DNA of 23,848 bases from Conidiobolus incongruus B7586. Lineage: Eukaryota; Entomophthoromycota; Entomophthoromycetes; Entomophthorales; Conidiobolaceae. The translations under genes and the position numbers were made by a program. The notes beneath the pieces are model-generated. The model ran no database searches and was not told the DNA's origin. It saw nothing but the letters and a program-made list of their open reading frames with translations. Location: assembly GCA_000697335.1 (NCBI GenBank), contig JNEM01006750.1:1-23848 (forward strand), in the 5' to 3' direction. Within the stretch, counting starts at the first letter, position 1. Each line of letters starts with the position of its first letter. This document shows positions 8,916-18,070 of the stretch, piece by piece.

Positions 8916-10351
8916 TTTTATTTAATTTTATTGATCAAATGGATTTTTATCATTACTTTTTCTCTGGTTGGTGTTCCATATTATTTCAAAATGACTAGAT
9001 TATATTTATGGGATTAATCTTATCATGATACTGATAATACATCAAATAAATATTAAGAAATTTATATATATTTTGAAATTAAGGTTTATAACACTTTAAT
9101 AACTAAGCTAAATATTATATATTCAATATTTTTATAATAGGTTACAGAAATATCAACTTTCTATAAGATATATATATATATATAATTGTATTAACTTTGT
9201 TCAATTTTCTCTAACGGGGTTAATATGATTATGGGCCAATATATATGTATAGATTGGAAAATGTAAATTCTAAAATTTTTAAACAGCTTTCCTGAATAAT
9301 AACCTTTTTGCTTCCAAAGTATTCTAAGTGGATTAATGATCAAATATATCGTCTTGAATCTAAACACATTATATTTATTCTTATTACTGATATTACCAAT
9401 AAAATACTAAGATATCAATCTTGAAAAATATTATTATTAATTCATTATTTCTGAATATTTTACTTCTCAAAGTTAATTTTCATAAACTATAGTTTCGCTA
9501 TATATTAATAAATATATGTATATTGAGGAAATACATAATTATTTTATGTTTTTATAACAACAGATAAGGATCCTAGTTTATAATAAACTTTCAAAAATAT
9601 TGTTAAACTTTGTCATATATCATGAAATAAGAAATAAGAAATAGTACTATGAAGATATAGGATCTAAGTTGTTGTTATATTAATCTTATATGTTTATTAT
9701 TCAATGTTTTATGATTTTTATATATGTCCAAATCTCAGAGTAATGAAAAAATTAATAATTATATCATTTTAATTTAAAAATTCATTCCTCTTTTAGTATT
9801 TAATAGTTAACTCTTTATTACTTTAATCGTCATCGAGTTAATTTATTGCAATAGTATTCCTATTATTTTTTATTTATTATTTGTATTTGGTAATAGTTTG
9901 CTAAGAAACTAGTTATCGAATTTCTTCTTCTTTTTGATTATTTATTTTGATCATTCATTCAATTATCAAATTTAATATATATATATATATCAAATTCTAA
10001 TTTTATCAAATTGTACCTTATATATAACTCTTTAAAAATAATAAATATGATTTCACACTATTTCTCTAAAATTTCACAATTATTTCCTCATATTTAATCA
10101 ATACTATTTATCTGAAATTTAACACTATCTGTATGTAATATTATTAATATTGATTTTATTTATATAGTTTATTATTTTTGAATTTTAAATAAAGGTATTT
10201 CATTACTTAACAGAATTATTCTATATTTAATACTTCACTTTAAATCTTTCTCTGCACATCTAAACTACATTATTATTAATATTACATCTTATAAGTTTTA
10301 TATTTATTATTTTAAACTTAATATAATATTAGATTAAAACTTATAATTAAA
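8916..10351. other. 1.4 kb AT-rich intergenic, nothing recognised
   Basis: Contains the promoter of the complex I subunit at its left end. Several (AT)n runs (about 9170-9184 and 9978-9992) and a mildly pyrimidine-rich stretch around 9900-10260. No ORF of note, no tRNA-like structure and no terminal repeats seen. Confidence 0.5.
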
Positions 10352-10785
10352 TGTCAGGTGTTAACACTGACAACAATGGGCTTTACGAGCTTAAACGGGG
10401 AATCGCCAGTGGTAAACGATAAATTACCACGTAATTAAGGGAAATTATTGGGGTTCACCAAAGTAGGTGAAAATGACTTGTTACGAATCGGGTTCTTTGA
10501 ATAAAGTAAATATCTCACGCTCGTCACGACTCAACACTTTTGTGAGGGCTACGAGAAAAACTTAGAGACGGTATACTTTTGAAAATGAAGATAGAAGATG
10601 TGTTTATTAGTTTGCTTGTGATAATCTTATATTAGGTTCCATTGTTGATTTTTGTGGACATGAATGACTTACGGGCGGAAAGTAATAGGATCAACTAGTT
10701 CATGGGGTGTGATATCTCCAATGTGACTTCTCGAATCCTGCGGTAATCATAGTTTCTTGAGTAATTGACAGGATTATTCTCCATC
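10352..10785. other. GC-rich, hairpin-rich island without ORF: ncRNA gene or solo LTR
   Basis: Base composition changes abruptly from the flanks and stays near 40% G+C by eye for about 430 bp, yet all frames hold stops. Hairpins read on +: GTCAgGTGTTAACACTGAC at 10353-10371; GTGGTAA-ACGATAA-TTACCAC near 10411-10431; TTCACC-AAAGTA-GGTGAA near 10455-10472. GGGGAAT near 10397 can pair with ATTCTCC near 10776, so near-5' and near-3' sequences may form a closing helix. CTCAC (10514) pairs with GTGAG (10542) and CTCGT (10520) with ACGAG (10551) in interleaved order. As an RNA it could be RNase P or MRP RNA, or telomerase RNA, but I could not match defining motifs. As an LTR, 10352-10770 has inverted TGTCA/TGACA ends, but no 5-bp target duplication is visible. 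Strand is not settled. Confidence 0.45.
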
Positions 10786-11092
10786 ATAAATATACATTAT
10801 TCAATCTGTTTTCAATATTAATGATAAATCCTAATTTGGATATTGATATACTGATGTGTAGTTGATTTGTAGTTAAATATTTTTTATCTCTCTTCAAAAT
10901 TAATTGAATTAATTTTAACAAATTATAATATTGGTTTATTAATTCATAGTAAAAAATTTTCTCTTGCTTTGCTCTTCCTCACCTACCAGTTATTTACTGG
11001 TTTTACAGACAGATATTTGTACAATAAAATTAATTTACACTTATTTAGACTTTAAGTTATTTATTTGTATTTACTTGACTCTTCTTATATAT
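10786..11092. other. Spacer between the GC-rich island and a mariner
   Basis: AT-rich except for about 10960-11010, where CTTGCTTTGCTCTTCCTCAC precedes a perfect hairpin ACCAGT-TATTT-ACTGGT followed by TTTTAC. This could be a processing or termination structure or a remnant of another element. The 70-codon frame starting at 10964 runs into the mariner and is not credible. Confidence 0.4.
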
Positions 11093-11094
11093 TA

Positions 11095-12668
11095 CTATAG
11101 AATCAAAAAAATGGGAAATTTTTTAATTTCTGATTTTTTAAACTTATTATTAGTTTCAAATAAAAAAAATATATAGTTTTGAATTATATATATATATAAT
11201 AATTTTTTAAAATTAGTTGTTTAGTTTAAATATACTTAAACTAAATAATAACAATCAAAAGTTTTTTATTTTAGTATTAGTAAAATTAAATTATAAATTT
11301 TTTAAAATTATTTAAAATTTATAAATAATTTTTAATAATAAAGTATTATCTAAATTAACAATTTATCACTGAATAAATTACTTTAAGATTAAGATAGAAA
11401 TTATTCAAAATTTATTAAAATTCAAAAAATTAATTTAATTATTATTTTTTTAATTATTAATAAAATGAAAAATTATATTATAAAATATTTTTTATTTTAG
11501 TTAAAAAATTATCAATACATTTTAATATTAGTTATATAAGTATTATATATATTAATATTCAAATTAAAATTAATTAATAAAAATATAAAATAAATAGCTT
11601 ATAATTTAAATAAAGTTTAAAAAATATTAAAATAGCTATTGTTAAATAAAACTTACTAAGGTATAACTAAAAATTAAAGCTTTTATAGTAAATTATGATA
11701 ATTGATAAATTTTAAATCATTTTATATAGTCTTTTATTAAAATATAAATTTAAATATTAGACTAAGTTAAATTAACTTTTTTTATAAATTCCTTTAAATA
11801 AATATAATATTAATAAGTAAATGTTAATTATTATAATAAATTATAATAATATATGCCATTTTTATTTAATTTTTAAAAGAAAATTAACTAATAGTAAATT
11901 TTATATTGTTTTTCTAAATAAAACTATTTCTAATTAATATTCTCAATATAATTTAAAAAAACTATAATTTTATATAATATTACTTTGTAATTTAAATAAT
12001 GGGAATTTTTTGTGATTGAAAAAAAATAAACATTTTAATATATACAAAGTAAAAATAAATATATAATATAAAATTAATAATTTCCTTTACACTATTTGGT
12101 TTAAGCATGATTAAATTAAACAACTAATTTTAAAAAATTCATTTTTTAATCAAAAAAATTATTATATATATATATATATATATAATTCAAAACTATTTAT
12201 TTTCCTATTTGTTTTGTATATATTTGCTTATTTGAAACTAATAATATGTTTGAAAAATCGGAAATTAAAAAATTTCCCATTTCTTCAATTCCATGGTAAT
12301 AATTATAAAATATATAAAGTTAAAGTTATAAAAAACTTTCTAATTAAAAATAACTGGAAAAAACTACCATATCTAATATATTCTTTAGATTATAATTTAT
12401 GTGATTATAATTATTTTAAGTAATTAAAAAACCAACTTATAAAAAAATTATTACAGGAAAATTTAATTGGTTTATAAAATATCAAATTTCAGCCTTTAAT
12501 AAAAAGAATTGTTTTTTAAATGTTAAAATTTTATTAAAAGTATAACAAAAAGTTATTAGAAATAAAAAAACTATTGATTTTATATTATATATTTATTCTT
12601 TCATTTTATATATTAAAATGTTTATTTTTTTTTAATTGAAAAAAATTCCTATTATTAATATTATAAAG
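11095..12668 (+). mobile_element. Second mariner (D34D) copy on +, interrupted by a short antiparallel copy
   Basis: Flanked by TA at 11093-11094 and 12669-12670. The left end CTATAGAATCAAAAAAATGG and the right end (reverse-complemented CTTTATAATATTAATAATAG) match the family termini. Transposase remnants on + are collinear with the copy at 660-1967: LNNNNQKFFILVLVKLN near the start, NYNNICHFYL near 11835, NNWKKLPYLIYSLDYNLCDY at about 12343-12402. From 11983 to 12296 a deleted relative interrupts it. Without this insert the element is about 1,258 bp, close to the usual 1.3 kb. Stops are frequent and derivable by transitions. Outer and inner copies lie in opposite orientations, as at the left edge of the window. 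Confidence 0.82.
11983..12296 (-). mobile_element. Internally deleted mariner (MITE-like, 314 bp) nested in the second mariner
   Basis: Flanked by TA at 11981-11982 and 12297-12298. The left end CTTTGTAATTTAAATAATGG and the right end, reverse-complemented CCATGGAATTGAAGAAATGG, are the best-preserved termini of the family here. About 190 bp at the right match the 5' end of the full-length inner copy, including the transposase start codon region (MLKPN); about 110 bp at the left match its 3' end; the middle is missing. It interrupts the outer copy at the second catalytic Asp region (LHDN). It needs transposase supplied by another copy. Confidence 0.8.
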
Positions 12669-12670
12669 TA

Positions 12671-13080
12671 ATATTATAAATCATGTTTTACATAACTAGC
12701 AATTATTTATTATTTTTAGATTTGATATAAAATAATATGAAAACTAATTGGATTATGAGAATAATTTTAATGTCAAACTACTTAATAAAAGCTATATATT
12801 TTGAACTTAATATATAAATTATAAAAATATTATATATTGTAATATGTAATATATACTATATACTATATACTATATAGATTGTATTAAAAAATCATTAAAG
12901 TTGTTTCAAATTTTCAATTGAAATTTAACCATATTAATTCAAGAATTCTTATTGTAACTATATATTATTGTAATAATGGCTGATTTTTTCAAGGTAATAG
13001 TTATTCCATTAATCAGATTAATTGATTTTGTAAAATAATATAATTATTAACCAATCGAAAATCCAGATATATATTTAAAT
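12671..13080. other. AT-rich intergenic with a short tandem repeat
   Basis: No gene seen. At about 12851-12878 the unit ACTATAT (TATACTA) is repeated about four times. Otherwise plain AT-rich DNA between the mariner and the next GC-rich island. Confidence 0.5.
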
Positions 13081-13085
13081 AATAT

Positions 13086-13418
13086 TGTCACGAGTAAGGT
13101 GACTCCCTTCTACCAAAGTATTTTTACATCAACCTAATGTTAAAGTCATTTCCTCCTCGCATACTATCTGCTTCCGCTCTATCTTTTAACTGGCCAATGA
13201 CGCAAGTCACCGGAGAGTCACATGAATCACCTTACCCAGCTCACTCTATAGAAAACTCGGAATTAGAGCTAACATCAACAGGAAGAGTTCGATCTGGGCC
13301 CTCTCAGCTATTTGACTTAAGCCAATAAATTCCCTATCTCCCTAACACTTGCCTCGAATTCCCTAGATCTCTCTCTTTTATCTAAACCACTCTGGACACG
13401 GCTTTCCCAAGACGTGTT
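13086..13418. mobile_element. Candidate solo LTR (GC-rich island, 333 bp)
   Basis: A sharp GC-rich block begins TGTCACG and is flanked by AATAT at 13081-13085 and again at 13419-13423, the 5-bp duplication expected of LTR elements. The left end fits the TG convention of the class; the right end fits less well. A hairpin GTCAC-GAGTAAG-GTGAC lies at the left tip, and one with an ACACG/CGTGT stem at the right (about 13396-13417). Possible internal LTR parts: TCTATAGAAA (about 13246) and CCAATAAA (about 13322). No internal retroelement coding region adjoins it, so it would be a lone LTR. Its composition, far from the AT-rich mean, suggests a young insertion. A 63-codon frame at 13137-13328 has no recognisable content. 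The alternative is a structured RNA gene, more likely on -, where the terminal hairpin would have a GGGA loop. Confidence 0.45.
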
Positions 13419-13423
13419 AATAT

Positions 13424-14655
13424 AAAAATGATTTGATTTTCAACTATTATAAAAAGTAATAAAAAGTTTAGTATTCTGAAATTGTTTTTCTTTAATATAA
13501 TAGAATTATCAAATTTATAACATTATTTTTATCATTTAATTTGCATATAATTAGATGAACGATTTAGTATATTCTTTGAATGCCATTTCAATTATAATTT
13601 TAAAAAATATATAATAAAATTTAAATATCTTAAGATCTAGAATACATAAAGTTTGTTTTTAATTTAAATTACATTTAACATTAATTTATTCTGAAAAAAA
13701 TGATATATAGGCTTGATTTATAAAATATAATGTCAACTTTTTTTATAACAAAAAAAATCAATTTTTGCCGAATAATAAATAGTTAAAGTACAATGATCTT
13801 GAGTTTTCATCTTTACAAAATACAAATATTCTTATTCAACAACATTCAATGAAAGAATTATGTTTTTCAATGATTAATTTTATTTTATTATTAATAAATT
13901 TTAATTATTGGGGTAACTTGAATAAATAATGATTTATACCCTAATAATGATTATATAGCTCTATTTTTGATAATTTGAAATAATAGTATTAATACATTCA
14001 TATAGTATTTAATATTGAATTAATCTTCAAATTACATCGTTATATTATAGCGACTTTTATTTGTTTTATATCAAATTCAATATATGATATTACAATTTTT
14101 ATCAATATAAATTGGATATAAATATTATGTCCTGAAAAAATAAAACTATCTAAATTAAAGTTATTCTCAAATCTGAATATCAAATATAATGTATATATAA
14201 AGTTATATTCAATTCAATTAAATTTCCCTATAAAAATAAACTTTGATATATTTCCATATTAATTGCAATTATACTTATCATAAGTTAATAATTTTTCAGA
14301 GTTATATATCTGAATTTATTATGATAAATTGTCTATTATCTAATTTATCAAATCATATATTATCGCTCAATTAGCACTAAATAAGCAATCTAAAAATAGA
14401 TATCTGTAATTAAAAATATAATCTCTTAATAAAATTTAATAAAAGTATCAATACATAACCCTCATCATTTATAATTAACAGGTAAAAATATGTCATTATT
14501 ATTGGTCAAATTCCCAATATCTTTCAAAGAACCAAAAAATGAATTTCTAGAAAATTTCTAAATTAAGAAACTGCATAAGTTTATATTTTAACAAAATCAA
14601 CTTTAGATAATTTATTGACCTTCTTATTCTTGAACTCCATTTGTAACATAACAAA
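13424..14655. other. 1.2 kb AT-rich intergenic upstream of the copper transporter
   Basis: Must contain the Ctr promoter. I looked for copper-response motifs of the Mac1 type (TTTGCTC / GAGCAAA) and saw none. No ORF, RNA gene or repeat recognised. Confidence 0.5.
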
Positions 14656-15213
14656 ATGTTGCACAAAGGACCTGCTATGTTGATGTACTGGCACGGTGGC
14701 ATCAACGATTATATGCTTTTCAAGGAGTGGGTGCCTCAAACTGTTGGAAGCTATGCTGGTGCTTGGATTCTTTTCTTCTTTATTACTATCCTCCTTGAAG
14801 CCTTAATGACTTTTCGCCATAACACAGAACTCGAGTGGAACCAAAAGGCTGTTGCTGCTCACAACCAGGTATTAGCTTCCGAGCTGACTTCCGCCACCCC
14901 ACTTAGTGGCACTTCAGTGGCTACTGCATTACCTTGGTGGCAGCGTTCAATTCTCGAAGCAATCTTCCAATTCCTTGAATCTGGACTTGCCTATTTTGTA
15001 ATGTTGGTTACTATGATATTTAACATCGGTCTCTTCTTCTCTATTGTTTTAGGACATGCCGTAGGTGTCTTTTTTTTCTACAGACTTAGAAAAAACCCCA
15101 AAGGTGTTAAAAATAATGGAACTCCCATCTTAAACAATTCAAATTCTAGTAGCAATAGTGCCTTACGGACTCCTGCAGAAACTGAGGCACCACCAACACC
15201 AAGCTGTCATTAA
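14656..15213 (+). CDS. Ctr family copper transporter, 185 aa
   Basis: Trimeric Cu(I) importer of the plasma membrane or vacuole. Three membrane segments are visible: about 33-51 (AGAWILFFFITILLEA), about 109-131 and about 127-142. The second carries the diagnostic M-x-x-x-M (Met116, Met120) that lines the selectivity ring; the third carries G-x-x-x-G (Gly133, Gly137) used for helix packing. The region before TM1 has the family pattern of a short amphipathic stretch, LFKEW. Between TM1 and TM2 lies a cytosolic loop of about 55 residues. The tail is Asn/Ser-rich and ends in SCH, reminiscent of the Cys/His-containing tails that pass copper to chaperones. The N-terminus is short, with Met1, Met8, Met10 and His3, and lacks the long Met-rich repeats of many high-affinity Ctr proteins, so it could be a vacuolar or low-affinity form. 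No intron is needed; the start is the first ATG, preceded by ACAAA. AATAAA at 15294. Confidence 0.92.
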   Translation: MLHKGPAMLMYWHGGINDYMLFKEWVPQTVGSYAGAWILFFFITILLEALMTFRHNTELEWNQKAVAAHNQVLASELTSATPLSGTSVATALPWWQRSILEAIFQFLESGLAYFVMLVTMIFNIGLFFSIVLGHAVGVFFFYRLRKNPKGVKNNGTPILNNSNSSSNSALRTPAETEAPPTPSCH

Positions 15214-15958
15214 CTAGTGTAGTAATATTTATCATTTTAAAGTTGTTAACTTTTAATTTTCATTTTTAATTGTTATAAATTTATTTGAATATCAATAAAC
15301 TCTTCTATATTATATAATTATATGGACTTAAATACAAGAATTGAACATTCGAATATTAGATAATTCTCACAATTGATTTATTAATATTAATCGCTTATTT
15401 AAACTAGCAGACTTTAAATAATAATTTCTTAATTTTGAATTGACTTATAAAAATTTTAAAATTAACCATCTCTTCATTGGCAATACTCATCATTTAAGTT
15501 AATAGATCTAACATAATCAATATTAAAAATATCGGCTTTATTTCGTTAGTTATTAAAAAGATATTATCAAAATTCATTACTAAAGCTTACACATTCTGTT
15601 AAATTATTATAGCATGCTAATTAATTGTAAATTAAAATGGAAGTGATACTGGTAAAATATTGACTAAAATTGTCAATTTGAAACATTTCAAGCATTATTT
15701 TATTAAATAGAGTAATATCAATTTGTATATATGAATTATTTGTCCCAAGTATGTAATGAAGTAATAATGATATATATTTATATCTTTGGTTAAATTAATC
15801 GGAATATTTATTGATTGGAATAGCTTTAAATATGAGAAATAATACCATATTGTAGATGTTGATAAGCTAATACAATAGATAAAACAATATATTGATTCAG
15901 ATTATATTCGTAAGAATTATGGACTAAAAGCCAAGAGGGTTATAATAATTACAAAGTA
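15214..15958. other. AT-rich intergenic between convergent genes
   Basis: 3' flanks of the copper transporter (+) and the bromodomain gene (-). AATAAA at 15294-15299, about 80 bp after the transporter stop, is a plausible poly(A) signal. Nothing else recognised. Confidence 0.5.
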
Positions 15959-18070
15959 TTAAGTAAGATGGTCCACATTTCCTCCATTAGTATTGGCATT
16001 TGTTCTATGTTTCAATATCATGGAATAAGATCCATTGGTAACGTAGTTCAGCTTGTTAGTGACATATTCTTTTACCATGGGGTCAAGACCATCAGTGAAC
16101 TGTTCTAGGCTGGACATATAAGCCATACCTCGACCATCACCAAATAGTAAGGCATTTTGCGGATCTAGCTCTGTAAGTTTTGACGTATTTAAGAGATATA
16201 AAGGATCTGAAGATTGTAATGTGTCAATTAACTGAGGATATGTTCCATAATCTAAGTGGGAAGCTTGGTAGACAACATGATCAATGGCATTACCGTTAGG
16301 CGGAAGGAGATGAGTAATAACTGGAGGAAGTCCATATGCGAAGTGATCCCAAAATGTGGTTTCAGGTTGACCAACATACTCGACACTTCCATCAGGGTTG
16401 AAGGGAGGCTTGGGAGGAAGAGCAGGTGGACGCTGGTATTTGCGCCGCTTTGTATTCGTCGTCACAGTAGTTTGGCTCATTCCACTGACACTCGGACTTC
16501 GTGTTGAACTTGGAGGATAGCGACCAGAGAAGTCCAAAATATCAACACTTTCTTCGCGTCTACTCTTGGATGCTGATCGTGGGAGTTTGGTTTCTGTTTC
16601 TGTTTGCTTAGTTTCTGCTTCCTGCTGTGCCTGCTGTTTTCCTTGATCTTTAGCAGGTGGGTGTTGACTAGGGTCGTAGGGTAGAATATACTGGCTCTGC
16701 TTATTAATGCTAGTAACACCAAATTCCTTTAATTTACTAGCTTCTTTATAGTACAAAGTGTCAGGTCCATTATAGGTCATAGCATTGTCACATAATAAAA
16801 TCAAATCGTCTTTGAATTGGTCGATATGGGTATATTCTCGGTTTTCGATCTTCTTTCTCATTGTACTTAGGTCCATGGGTTGTTTAATGATAGTCAGATA
16901 ATCATCTATAGCATTGGTATCTACTGGCTCAAGGAATAATGCATAATGGTCCTTTCTTTCTAAACGAGTAATAAGGCGTTGAATAACAGGATATAAATAT
17001 CTGTTAGGAGGATTGTTAACTGAAGAAGAAGCTGGACCTTTGGAGTCCTCAGATGCCACAGTTGTTTCAGCTTTAGATGCAGGAGGCCTTCCTCTCTTTT
17101 TCTTCCCCCTTCTTGGAGTGGGTTTTTTAGGTTCAGTGCCGTCCGGTTGTTGTGATTGTGTATCAATTTCAGATTTAGATTGCTCCTCCAGCTCCCTGTC
17201 GCTTTCATTTTGGGTTTGATAGTCTTCATCGTTCATTAAGCTAGAATCTTCAGGCTCGTTAGAAAGATCAATAATGATGCTATCTTCTTTTTTATTTATA
17301 GTAGATGAAGCACAAGGTTGAATATCAATAGGCTCTTGAATTATTTCAGTGCTGGATTCAGGTATTTCTTTGGCGATTACGGAATTTTTTGAGGAGCTAT
17401 GATATTCACCAACAGATTTGGGAGGAATGGTACTAGACTGATCTAAATGTTCAGTGGGTGGTATTGGCTCAGGAGATGAGGATTGAGGTAATATCAATTT
17501 GACAATCAAGGATTTACGAGATCGGCTAGAAATCTGAGGCAATGGTTTAACTGGTAGTTTTAAGGTGATTTTGGGCTTTGGAGAAGAGTTTGGAATAGTA
17601 CTAGAGTGAGTAGATGTTGCTTGATTTGGATTCAATTTGAGCTTGATTTTAAATTTAGGCTGAGTAGGTGGTTCCTGAATTGGTGATGGTGAACGCTGGG
17701 GAGATTGAGATTGATTACTTTGATTATTATCTGAATACTCATATTCAGTTAAGTCAGAACCTTCAGAATAAGAATAATCTTCTGAATATGTTTTAGATTG
17801 ATTATGCGTTGGAGATACAGCCTGATTAGAATGTCTAGCAGATGAGTGATGCTCAGATATTCTAGAGTGGTCATAACTACCTTCTATCTCATTTTGATAT
17901 CTTGGTGACAAAGAACGTGAATAATCTGATTGTGTGTTTTTATCTGAGTGGTTTTGGGGTAATTTTAGTTTTAAAGTTACTTTTAATGGTATTGTTGTAG
18001 GTGGAGAATGTTCTGACTCGCTACCATAGCTTGGCTCAGAATATGAACTATAATGATTAGGTGAACCCAT
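15959..18070 (-). CDS. BRD7/BRD9-like bromodomain protein with AT-hook, 703 aa
   Basis: Nuclear acetyl-lysine reader, probably a subunit of a SWI/SNF-type remodeller by analogy with BRD7/BRD9. Residues 1-260 are disordered and Ser/Pro/Gln-rich, with four related basic-hydrophobic motifs: KVTLKLKLPQ (30-39), KFKIKLKLNP (139-148), KPKITLKLPV (165-174) and LIVKLILPQ (188-196). SIIIDLS (264-270), followed by acidic residues, has the form of a SUMO-interacting motif. RRGKKKRGRPPASK (320-333) is a basic AT-hook with an RGRPP core. The bromodomain spans about 357-452: YLYPVIQRLI, then IIKQPMDLSTMRKKI, then CDNAMTYNGPDTLYY, with the acetyl-lysine-binding Asn at 434. The C-terminus (about 555-690) resembles the DUF3512 region of BRD7/9 (GDGRGMAYMSSLEQF). 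A polybasic KRRK (541-544) could serve nuclear import. One exon of 2.1 kb without introns, starting at the first ATG. Confidence 0.85.
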   Translation of the reverse strand: MGSPNHYSSYSEPSYGSESEHSPPTTIPLKVTLKLKLPQNHSDKNTQSDYSRSLSPRYQNEIEGSYDHSRISEHHSSARHSNQAVSPTHNQSKTYSEDYSYSEGSDLTEYEYSDNNQSNQSQSPQRSPSPIQEPPTQPKFKIKLKLNPNQATSTHSSTIPNSSPKPKITLKLPVKPLPQISSRSRKSLIVKLILPQSSSPEPIPPTEHLDQSSTIPPKSVGEYHSSSKNSVIAKEIPESSTEIIQEPIDIQPCASSTINKKEDSIIIDLSNEPEDSSLMNDEDYQTQNESDRELEEQSKSEIDTQSQQPDGTEPKKPTPRRGKKKRGRPPASKAETTVASEDSKGPASSSVNNPPNRYLYPVIQRLITRLERKDHYALFLEPVDTNAIDDYLTIIKQPMDLSTMRKKIENREYTHIDQFKDDLILLCDNAMTYNGPDTLYYKEASKLKEFGVTSINKQSQYILPYDPSQHPPAKDQGKQQAQQEAETKQTETETKLPRSASKSRREESVDILDFSGRYPPSSTRSPSVSGMSQTTVTTNTKRRKYQRPPALPPKPPFNPDGSVEYVGQPETTFWDHFAYGLPPVITHLLPPNGNAIDHVVYQASHLDYGTYPQLIDTLQSSDPLYLLNTSKLTELDPQNALLFGDGRGMAYMSSLEQFTDGLDPMVKEYVTNKLNYVTNGSYSMILKHRTNANTNGGNVDHLT

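Noticed and set aside
10964-11176. 70-codon frame on +
   Set aside because: It begins in the spacer and runs through the left end of the mariner at 11095; composition is leucine/isoleucine/tyrosine-rich noise.
12214-12423. 69-codon frame on + ending YSLDYNLCDYNYFK
   Set aside because: Not a gene: its first part is the inner nested mariner end and its second part is the outer mariner transposase tail. It is described under those elements.
13137-13328. 63-codon frame on + in the GC-rich island
   Set aside because: Higher G+C lengthens frames by chance; there is no recognisable motif and it lies within the candidate LTR.
13340-13346. CCCTAAC as a possible telomerase RNA template
   Set aside because: A template needs about one and a half repeats of TTAGGG complement; only one is present.
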